5,023 nt of DNA, from the NCBI GenBank assembly GCA_024408745.1, contig JAKSUS010000092.1:1-5023 (forward strand), given 5' to 3'. A model generated the notes under the pieces. That model saw only the letters and a program-made list of their open reading frames with translations, was not told the DNA's origin and did no database searches. Position numbers and translations under genes: made by a program. The stretch comes from Candidatus Gastranaerophilales bacterium. GTDB taxonomy: Bacteria; Cyanobacteriota; Vampirovibrionia; Gastranaerophilales; JAILCC01. Shown piece by piece: positions 1 to 5,023 of this stretch (position 1 is its first letter; each line of letters begins with the position of its first letter).

Positions 1-405
1 AACTTCAAGCATAGCTTTTTCAACTAAAGGAAGTTCCTGAGAAAGTAAAGTTTCAACTTCATTTATAGATAAAACTTTTGGAAGATGTTTGCTTAATTTG
101 GGTTGTTCAATTGCAACCGTAGGGTCATGAGTAATTAAATTCATGCCCGACATCCATTTAAACCAGCCTCTTAATGATGCGATTTTTCTTGTAACGGACG
201 TAGGTGCGAGATTATTTTTCCTTAAATCTCTAATATATAAATTAATATCTGAACGCTTTATCTCATCAAAATTATTAATCTGATGAGCGTCCAGATAATC
301 AATAAATTCCATTAAATCCCGCCGGTATGCTTCTTCGGTATTATTCGATAAGCCCCGTTCCAAACATAAATAGTCGATGTAATTTGATAAATTTTCTAAA
401 AACAT
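1..405 (-). CDS. Tyrosine recombinase, XerC/XerD family, N-terminal part (3' end outside window)
   Basis: The open frame runs from ATG at 405 to base 1 without a stop, giving 135 residues of a family that is usually about 300 long, so the C-terminal half lies beyond the left edge. Residues 1-88 fit the SAM-like core-binding domain, with ERGLSNNTEEAYRRDL at 16-31 and RKIASLRGWFKWM at 73-85. DPTVAIEQPK (94-103) is the usual interdomain linker, and HLPKVLSINEVETLL (107-121) opens the catalytic domain. The catalytic R-H-R-Y residues are not in the window, so activity cannot be judged. Housekeeping members act in pairs at dif to resolve chromosome dimers; a mobile-element integrase is possible, but the linker and the absence of mobile genes nearby favour XerC/XerD. 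XerC and XerD cannot be told apart here. The start is firm: upstream in frame there is no start codon before a TGA at 436-438. No Shine-Dalgarno sequence precedes it. Confidence 0.92.
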   Translation of the reverse strand, partial: MFLENLSNYIDYLCLERGLSNNTEEAYRRDLMEFIDYLDAHQINNFDEIKRSDINLYIRDLRKNNLAPTSVTRKIASLRGWFKWMSGMNLITHDPTVAIEQPKLSKHLPKVLSINEVETLLSQELPLVEKAMLEV

Positions 406-408
406 ACC

Positions 409-439
409 ATAATAATAAACGTTGTGTTCAAAATGTCAA
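409..439 (-). promoter_or_regulatory. Predicted sigma70-type promoter of the recombinase gene, probably leaderless
   Basis: On the minus strand a perfect -35 box TTGACA (434-439) is followed after 16 bases by TATTAT (412-417), which matches five of six bases of TATAAT. A second, overlapping TATTAT lies at 409-414 with a 19-base spacer, which is less favourable. With the 412-417 box, the usual start point falls on or next to the A of the recombinase ATG at 405, and there is no ribosome binding site between. The boxes lie in the 49-bp gap after the small upstream gene. Seen directly: the boxes and spacing. Inferred: promoter activity and leaderless start. Confidence 0.6.
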
Positions 440-454
440 CAACAATTCAGATGA

Positions 455-742
455 TTATTGTTCGTTTAAAGAATTCTTTTTTAGTTTGTGAGCAACTGCA
501 TCAACTAACATTTGGAAGTTTGGTGATTCTTTAATTTTTGGAGAAAATTCTTTTATCAATGCTTCTTCAATAATTTCGTTTAATTTTTCAGTTGAAGAAA
601 CTTTGTTTTTAGGTTCAGGACAAAGCATATCAATATATTTTGAATTAATACGATAGTCTTGAATGCCTGAATACAAGAACATTCTTAATTTTGAACTAAC
701 TGAGCTTGGTCGTTTTACGTATTTTAAATTTTTCTTGTCCAT
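455..742 (-). CDS. Small basic hypothetical protein (95 aa)
   Basis: I do not recognise this protein. It is rich in lysine and asparagine, has no signal peptide or membrane segment, and a single cysteine in MLCPEP. The first third is basic and Ser/Tyr-containing. The C-terminal part contains two likely helices, STEKLNEIIEEALIKEF and NFQMLVDAVAHKLKKN, which suggests a small soluble, possibly nucleic-acid- or protein-binding product; this is only inference. The start is a choice between ATG at 742 and an in-frame GTG at 751, which would give 98 aa. I prefer the ATG because GGTGA at 748-752, a good match to the anti-Shine-Dalgarno extension, lies five bases before it and overlaps the GTG. The gene sits alone between rfaE2 and the recombinase, with its own candidate promoter. 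The overlapping plus-strand frame encodes only a phenylalanine-rich shadow, so this strand is the likelier coding one. Confidence 0.62.
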   Translation of the reverse strand: MDKKNLKYVKRPSSVSSKLRMFLYSGIQDYRINSKYIDMLCPEPKNKVSSTEKLNEIIEEALIKEFSPKIKESPNFQMLVDAVAHKLKKNSLNEQ

Positions 743-747
743 GTTTT

Positions 748-752
748 TCACC
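748..752 (-). promoter_or_regulatory. Ribosome binding site deciding the start of the 95-aa gene
   Basis: GGTGA is complementary to the UCACC part of the 16S rRNA 3' tail and lies five bases upstream of ATG at 742. It overlaps the alternative GTG codon (749-751), whose own upstream sequence offers only a weak AAGG about ten bases away. This favours initiation at the ATG. Confidence 0.5.
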
Positions 753-878
753 GTATTTTTACCTTACTTTTGTATTAAATATCTGAATAAAATAATTTGC
801 TACTTTATTAATAATATTTTACATTTATTTTTTAATCTTGTACAGTAATTTATATTTCGTTGATATGCCTGAATATTA
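753..878. other. AT-rich gap between rfaE2 and the small gene, without a visible terminator
   Basis: On the minus strand the sequence after the rfaE2 stop shows no GC-rich stem followed by a T-run, so no intrinsic terminator is evident. The only interpretable signal is the candidate promoter at 816-844. Read-through from the operon into the small gene, or factor-dependent termination, are both possible. Confidence 0.4.
816..844 (-). promoter_or_regulatory. Candidate promoter for the 95-aa gene
   Basis: On the minus strand TGTACA (839-844) matches four of six bases of the -35 consensus and is followed after exactly 17 bases by TAAAAT (816-821), matching five of six of the -10 consensus, with TG directly in front of it. 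Transcription would start near 809, leaving an AT-rich leader of about 65 bases before ATG 742. Such matches arise easily in AT-rich intergenic DNA, so this is tentative. It lies downstream of the rfaE2 stop, where the small gene would need its own start if the operon transcript ends. Confidence 0.4.
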
Positions 879-1346
879 TTATTTCTGCATTTTATTAATA
901 ATACTTGTTGTTGATTTGCCTTCTACAAAACTGATAAATTCAAGCCTGCCACCGTTTTCCTTAACAACTTGTGTTTCAGGGAGTGTGTTTTCGTCATAAT
1001 CACCGCCTTTTGTGTGAATATCCGGTTTTATTTGTGCGAGATAATTAACGGGAGTATCTTCATCAAATATAACCACATAATCAACACACCCTAAACTTGC
1101 TAAAACTTCGGCTCTGTCGTTTTCATTGTTAAGAGGGCGACTGTCACCTTTTAATGCCTTAACCGAGCGATCGGAATTTAAGCAAACGATTAAAATATCA
1201 CCTAAAGAGGCTGATTTTTGTAAATATCTTACATGCCCGATATGTAGAATATCAAAGCATCCGTTAGTAGAAACAATTTTTTTATTATTTGCTTTTAATT
1301 GTTTAACTTCATAAACAAGTGAATTAATATCTAGAACGTTTCCCAC
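879..1346 (-). CDS. rfaE2: D-glycero-beta-D-manno-heptose 1-phosphate adenylyltransferase (stand-alone RfaE2/HldE C-terminal domain)
   Basis: This 155-residue cytoplasmic enzyme transfers AMP from ATP to heptose 1-phosphate, giving ADP-heptose for lipopolysaccharide core or other heptosylated surface glycans. The nucleotidyltransferase signature TNGCFDILHIGH is at 27-38, with the HIGH ATP-binding motif at 35-38. NSDRSVKALKG (57-67), RPLNNENDR (70-78), TKGGDY (112-117) and the C-terminal VEGKSTTSIINKM (141-153) follow, the last being typical of RfaE2 rather than TagD-like glycerol-3-phosphate cytidylyltransferases. The length fits the free-standing form; the RfaE1 kinase domain of fused HldE is absent and not elsewhere in the window. 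The start is GTG at 1344-1346: an in-frame TGA (1350-1352) lies two codons upstream, and the nearby ATG at 1353 is out of frame. The gene overlaps the end of the foldase gene by 16 bases, implying translational coupling. It looks like the last gene of the mfd operon. Confidence 0.92.
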   Translation of the reverse strand: MGNVLDINSLVYEVKQLKANNKKIVSTNGCFDILHIGHVRYLQKSASLGDILIVCLNSDRSVKALKGDSRPLNNENDRAEVLASLGCVDYVVIFDEDTPVNYLAQIKPDIHTKGGDYDENTLPETQVVKENGGRLEFISFVEGKSTTSIINKMQK

Positions 1347-2383
1347 GATTCATCTGCTCCTGCCTGGATTGCTGTCGGTGCCGGAGCTGTTTCAGCTTGC
1401 TTAGAATATTTTTTAACTTCATTTCTGATGTTTTTAGGATCGAAAGAAGAATCTTTATATTCAATTTTTACTAATGATTTTTGACCATCTATGAATTTTT
1501 GAAGAACTTCAACTTTCTTTTCATCTTCAAGATATTTTTTAATTTCAGCTTTTACTTCATCAAACGGAGTAATACTTGCTTTTTTTCTGTCTGTAACTTT
1601 AATAATGTGATAACCGAATTCTGATTTAACCAAGTCGCTAACGGTATCCGGTTTTAACTTGAATGCTGCATCAGAGAATGGCTTTACCATATCTTCTTTT
1701 GAGAAAAATCCTAAATCGCCGCCTTTTTGTGCACTACCCGGGTCTTCTGAATATTGTTTAGCCAATGCTGCAAAATCTGCTTTTTCTGCTTTTGCTTTTG
1801 CTAAAACTTCTTTTGCTTTTGCTTCATCTTTTAGTAAAATGTGGCTTGCTCTAACCATATCAGGGTGAGTGAATTTTGATGCTTTGTTATCGTTGTAGAA
1901 TTTTTTAATATCTCCGTCTGAAACGATAACAGGTGAAAGAGCATTGATTAATCTGCCAACCTGAATTTCATTGGCAACCATTTCATTAAATTCATTTTCA
2001 GTTATATTGTTTTTTGCTAATGCTTCTTTAAAATTAGCATCACCGCCTACTTGTGCAATCATTTTATCTTTATATTCTTTTAAATCGTTTTCTGAAATTG
2101 TAATTCCTCTTTTGATTATTTCATTATCAATGATTTTTTTAACGATTAATTCGTTAACCGCTTTATCTTTTGCCATTAATTCAAGTAATTTATATTCATC
2201 TGATTTTTTATCAAATTGTGCCAAAAATGGTGAATTTAATTGTTTATCAATAGATTTTTGAAGTTCGGCTTGAGTAATAGGCATGTCATTTACCATAATT
2301 ACTGCTTTATCACTTCCTGCTTTCTTGCAGCCTGAACACATCATTATCATTGCCATTAGGGCGACCATTAATACTCTCTTCAT
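1331..2383 (-). CDS. Lipoprotein peptidyl-prolyl cis-trans isomerase, PrsA/SurA-type parvulin foldase
   Basis: The 350-residue product should be exported, lipid-anchored and assist folding of secreted or outer-membrane proteins. The N-terminus has MKR, a hydrophobic stretch at 4-15 and a lipobox-like CSGC ending at Cys19; Cys at -3 is unusual, but Ser-Gly at -2/-1 is normal. Residues about 27-165 form a helical SurA_N/PrsA-like chaperone region. The parvulin PPIC domain spans about 173-267, with ASHILL at 179-184, YSEDPGSAQKGGDLGFF at 211-227 and SEFGYHIIKV at 254-263. His181 and His259 fit the conserved histidines of parvulin active sites, so the isomerase is probably active. A helical, then Ala/Pro-rich tail (about 268-350) follows. 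The single PPIC domain and lipoprotein signal resemble PrsA more than two-domain SurA. ATG at 2383 overlaps the mfd stop by one base and has a consensus ribosome binding site. The mfd-parvulin order resembles one I recall from Firmicutes. Confidence 0.9.
   Translation of the reverse strand: MKRVLMVALMAMIMMCSGCKKAGSDKAVIMVNDMPITQAELQKSIDKQLNSPFLAQFDKKSDEYKLLELMAKDKAVNELIVKKIIDNEIIKRGITISENDLKEYKDKMIAQVGGDANFKEALAKNNITENEFNEMVANEIQVGRLINALSPVIVSDGDIKKFYNDNKASKFTHPDMVRASHILLKDEAKAKEVLAKAKAEKADFAALAKQYSEDPGSAQKGGDLGFFSKEDMVKPFSDAAFKLKPDTVSDLVKSEFGYHIIKVTDRKKASITPFDEVKAEIKKYLEDEKKVEVLQKFIDGQKSLVKIEYKDSSFDPKNIRNEVKKYSKQAETAPAPTAIQAGADESWETF
1357..1361 (-). promoter_or_regulatory. Ribosome binding site of rfaE2 inside the foldase gene
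   Basis: AGGAG is encoded within the last codons of the foldase gene (the QAGAD part of its tail), ten bases before the GTG start of rfaE2. The spacing is slightly long, and ribosomes finishing the foldase at TAG 1331-1333 pass over the start, so coupling probably helps initiation. Confidence 0.55.
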
Positions 2384-5023
2384 TATTTATCCTCCTTAAA
2401 AATATTACTTTGAAGTTCTTTTATATGATAAAATAAACATTCCAAATAATCCAATACATCTTCCGAGCTAAGTCCCATGTTGTTAAAATGGATTACTGAT
2501 TTTGAATTTGAATTATTATTTTGATTTTGAACAAATTTTAACCTTGAAACCACTTCTCTGTCAAGATTGTTAGAAATCATAAACCATTCATTATAAGTAT
2601 AATCAGTATGAATTTTAATATTCCCCATACTTTCACGAACACCGTTTACTCCTATTTCAGAAGCGATAAGTCTGAGCTTAATGATTTTAAATAAAGGTTC
2701 AACTGTATCGGGTATTTTGCCGAATCTGTCTTCCCACTCTGTTTTTAATATTTCTAATTCATGAATTGTACAGACATCTGCAAGTCGTTTATATTCAATC
2801 ATTTTTTGTTGTTTGTTTCCTACATACTCATCAGGAATATAAGCCGTTATATTTATATCAACAACAGGAGTTTCTTTGTGTTGAACCTTTTCACCCTGTA
2901 ATTCTTTCACCGCATCTTCAAGTAAATCGCAATAAACATCAAAACCGACACTTATCATATGTCCGTGTTGTTCCGAGCCTAAAATATTACCGACTCCTCT
3001 TATCTCTAAATCTCTCATTGCAATTTGATAACCTGAACCGAGAGTAGTAAAATCTTTTATTGCTTTTAGTCGATTTGAGGCTTCTTGTGTTATTACTTTA
3101 TCTTTTTTATAGAAGCAGTATGCATAAGCTTGCCTGTCGCTTCTTCCTATTCTTCCTCTTAATTGATAAAGTTGAGCAAGCCCGAATTTATCGGCATCAT
3201 AAATAAGCATTGTATTAGCGTTAGGAATATCAATGCCCGATTCAATAATAGTTGTGCAAATCAAAACATCAAAATTATGAATAGAAAATTGATAAATAAT
3301 TTCTTCTAATTCTTTAGGGGGCATTTGTCCATGTGCAACTGCTATTCTTGCATTAGGCAATAATTCCTGAATATCATTAGCAAATTTGTATATTGATTGA
3401 ACTCTGTTATATAAAATATAAACTTGTCCTTCTCTTTCTATTTCATAATTTATTGCACTTTTTACAAATGAATTATTGTATTCTCCTACAAAAGTTTTAA
3501 TCGGCAAACGGTTAACAGGCGGAGTGTTAATTAAACTCATATCTCGTACACCTGAAACCGACATGTACAAGGTTCTCGGTATCGGAGTTGCACTTAGTGT
3601 TAATACATCAACCGTTGCTCTGTATTCTTTTAATTTTTCTTTATGAGCAACTCCAAATCTGTGCTCTTCATCAATTATAACAAGCCCTAATCTCTTAAAC
3701 TCAATATCTTTTTGTAAAAGTCTGTGCGTACCGATTGCAATATCACAAGTGCCTTCTAAAACATCTTTAACGGCTGCTTTAATTTCTTTTGGTGTTCTAA
3801 AACGTGAAAAGAGTTCAATTTTTAATCCGTATGGAGCAAAACGTTCTTTTAAAGTTAAATAATGTTGTTGGGCAAGAATTGTTGTCGGTGCTAAAAATGC
3901 AACCTGTTTACCTGACATAACGGCTTTAAACGCAGCTCTTAAAGCAACTTCTGTTTTGCCAAAACCAACATCACCACAGATAAGTCTGTCCATTGGCTTT
4001 TTAGACTCCATATCGTTTTTGGTGTCAATAATTGCTTTCATTTGATCTGGTGTTTCGGTATAAAGAAAAGCGTCTTCCATTTCCATTTGCCAAGGAGTGT
4101 CGGGTAAAAACTCAAAACCTTCCGATTTTTTTCGTCTTGCATATAAATTAATAAGTTTAAATGCAATATCATCAACCGCTTTTTTGACTTTAGATTTTGT
4201 AGTATTCCAATCGGTTCCGCCCATTTTTGAAAGTTTAGGCTGAATTGTTGTTGAACCTCTGTATCTTGCAAGCATATTTATTTGTTCAGCAGGAATATAT
4301 AATCTGTCAGAGTTTGCATATTCAATGGATAAATAATCTCTTAATTCTCCGTCAATTTCTTGCTGAGCTAATCCTAAATATCTTCCGATACCATGCAAAG
4401 AATGAACAACCAAATCATTTTCGGCTAAATCATTGATGGAATAAATAAATTCCATATCTTCACGTTTTGAAAGTTTTTTTGCAATAGTCGGTTTTTTGAT
4501 TTTTCTGTTAAAAAGTTCAACATCAGTTATTAAAGTAAGGTTTAAATCTTCCGAAGAAAAACCTTCATAAATATCGGCTTTTATGACATTTACAACTTTT
4601 TCATCAAAGTTTTTTTCGTATTGAAAAGGTATTTCAAAATCTTTTAAAATATCAATAATTCTTGACGGATATTGAGTTGCAATAATTATTTTTTGAGAAT
4701 TTTTTAAGTTATCGTTTATATAATCGCCAAGCTCAAAATTTGTTAAATCAAACCGAGGTAAAAGCGAAGCCGATAAAGAAATTGAGTTTGTATTTTCAAA
4801 ATCAATAAAGCTGTTTAAGTTAAGTCGGGGAAAATTATTTAACTTATCCAAAAGTTTTTCAAATTCCAAATGGTTAAAATCAGGAAGTTTTAAAGCCATT
4901 CCCATATCAACATTCTTTTGGTATTCCTCTTTATAATTTTTATCAACAAGTTCACATTTTGATAAAACCTCATGGCTTTCATCAGTTATAATTAAAGTAT
5001 CATTAGGGAAAAAGTCAAAAATG
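2383..5023 (-). CDS. mfd: Transcription-repair coupling factor Mfd (5' end outside window)
   Basis: Mfd is an ATP-driven DNA translocase that pushes stalled RNA polymerase off the template and recruits UvrA, directing nucleotide excision repair to transcribed strands. The frame is open to the right edge, well past an internal ATG at 4905, so about 879 residues are visible against the usual 1,100-1,200; part of the N-terminal UvrB-like module is missing. Counting from the first visible residue, the remnant of that module ends near 193 and the CarD-like RNA-polymerase-interacting domain spans about 194-256 (VVHSLHGIGRYLGL). RecG-like translocase motifs follow: Walker A GDVGFGKT at 350-357, DEEH at 451-454, SAT at 477-479, QLRGRIGR at 620-627, then the TRG region with RDLEIRGVGNILGSEQHGH at about 670-688. 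The TRCF C-terminal domain begins near 723 and holds an Asn-rich linker (NQNNNSNS). All motifs are intact. It heads an operon with the foldase and rfaE2; its promoter is outside the window. Confidence 0.97.
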   Translation of the reverse strand, partial: IFDFFPNDTLIITDESHEVLSKCELVDKNYKEEYQKNVDMGMALKLPDFNHLEFEKLLDKLNNFPRLNLNSFIDFENTNSISLSASLLPRFDLTNFELGDYINDNLKNSQKIIIATQYPSRIIDILKDFEIPFQYEKNFDEKVVNVIKADIYEGFSSEDLNLTLITDVELFNRKIKKPTIAKKLSKREDMEFIYSINDLAENDLVVHSLHGIGRYLGLAQQEIDGELRDYLSIEYANSDRLYIPAEQINMLARYRGSTTIQPKLSKMGGTDWNTTKSKVKKAVDDIAFKLINLYARRKKSEGFEFLPDTPWQMEMEDAFLYTETPDQMKAIIDTKNDMESKKPMDRLICGDVGFGKTEVALRAAFKAVMSGKQVAFLAPTTILAQQHYLTLKERFAPYGLKIELFSRFRTPKEIKAAVKDVLEGTCDIAIGTHRLLQKDIEFKRLGLVIIDEEHRFGVAHKEKLKEYRATVDVLTLSATPIPRTLYMSVSGVRDMSLINTPPVNRLPIKTFVGEYNNSFVKSAINYEIEREGQVYILYNRVQSIYKFANDIQELLPNARIAVAHGQMPPKELEEIIYQFSIHNFDVLICTTIIESGIDIPNANTMLIYDADKFGLAQLYQLRGRIGRSDRQAYAYCFYKKDKVITQEASNRLKAIKDFTTLGSGYQIAMRDLEIRGVGNILGSEQHGHMISVGFDVYCDLLEDAVKELQGEKVQHKETPVVDINITAYIPDEYVGNKQQKMIEYKRLADVCTIHELEILKTEWEDRFGKIPDTVEPLFKIIKLRLIASEIGVNGVRESMGNIKIHTDYTYNEWFMISNNLDREVVSRLKFVQNQNNNSNSKSVIHFNNMGLSSEDVLDYLECLFYHIKELQSNIFKEDK
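2391..2396 (-). promoter_or_regulatory. Consensus ribosome binding site of the foldase gene inside mfd
   Basis: AGGAGG lies seven bases before the foldase ATG and is made from the last mfd codons (AAG GAG GAT AAA TAA). Together with the TAATG stop-start overlap it indicates translational coupling between mfd and the foldase, while being strong enough for independent initiation. Confidence 0.75.

Noticed and set aside
421..443. Inverted repeat GTTGT/ACAAC with a 13-base centre around the recombinase -35 box
   Set aside because: The five-base arms are too short to claim an operator or a terminator stem in AT-rich DNA, and the following sequence is not a proper T-run.
663..848. Plus-strand frame of 61 codons encoding a phenylalanine-rich hydrophobic peptide
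   Set aside because: It overlaps the more protein-like minus-strand small gene and the AT-rich gap. Its hydrophobicity is what poly-A-rich sense DNA gives in antisense, and no good ribosome binding site precedes it.
663..875. Eleven-base direct repeat ATGCCTGAATA at 663-673 and 865-875
   Set aside because: One copy lies in coding sequence and the other in the intergenic gap. There is no extended similarity or third copy, so chance is the simplest reading.
1126..3047. Plus-strand frames at 1126-1314, 1659-1868, 1971-2261 and 2766-3047
   Set aside because: All lie wholly antisense to rfaE2, the foldase or mfd, which have full family motifs. Their products are biased Ser/Phe/Leu-rich shadows.
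4038..4436. Minus-strand frame 4038-4271 and plus-strand frame 4245-4436 inside mfd
   Set aside because: Both are out of frame or antisense within a continuous, motif-complete mfd reading frame. They show no recognisable domain and are not evidence of a frameshift.
4903..4905. ATG at 4905 as the true start of mfd
   Set aside because: The frame continues upstream without a stop to the window edge with Mfd-like sequence (for example FDFFPNDTLIITDESH), so this is an internal methionine.

Overview
The window is an AT-rich bacterial chromosome segment with every recognisable gene on the minus strand. Read in the direction of transcription (right to left) it holds: the last ~879 residues of the transcription-repair coupling factor Mfd, running off the right edge; a lipoprotein parvulin foldase of the PrsA/SurA type; a stand-alone ADP-heptose synthase domain (RfaE2); a 95-98 residue protein I do not recognise; and the first 135 residues of a XerC/XerD-family tyrosine recombinase, running off the left edge. 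The recombinase is plainly readable from 405 down to 1.

mfd, the foldase and rfaE2 form a tightly packed operon. The mfd stop and the foldase start share one base (TAATG), with a consensus AGGAGG inside the last mfd codons. The foldase 3' end overlaps the GTG start of rfaE2 by 16 bases, with AGGAG again inside the upstream gene. After rfaE2 there is a 127-136 bp AT-rich gap with a plausible sigma70-type promoter for the small gene and no visible intrinsic terminator. A 49-bp gap follows, containing a promoter with a perfect TTGACA box so close to the recombinase ATG that its transcript is predicted to be leaderless.

Organism: heptose activation implies an outer membrane with lipopolysaccharide or another heptosylated glycan. 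The mfd-parvulin neighbourhood resembles one I recall from Firmicutes. With the low G+C this would fit an AT-rich diderm lineage such as Vampirovibrionia/Gastranaerophilales (non-photosynthetic Cyanobacteria relatives) or a diderm Firmicute. That is an inference from style and gene content, not a demonstrated placement.

Functionally the window looks like housekeeping: strand-specific DNA repair, envelope protein folding, heptose precursor synthesis and probably chromosome dimer resolution. I see no transposon, CRISPR array, phage genes or defence system. The points worth a second look are the predicted leaderless recombinase transcript, the nested translational coupling in the operon, and the unrecognised small protein.
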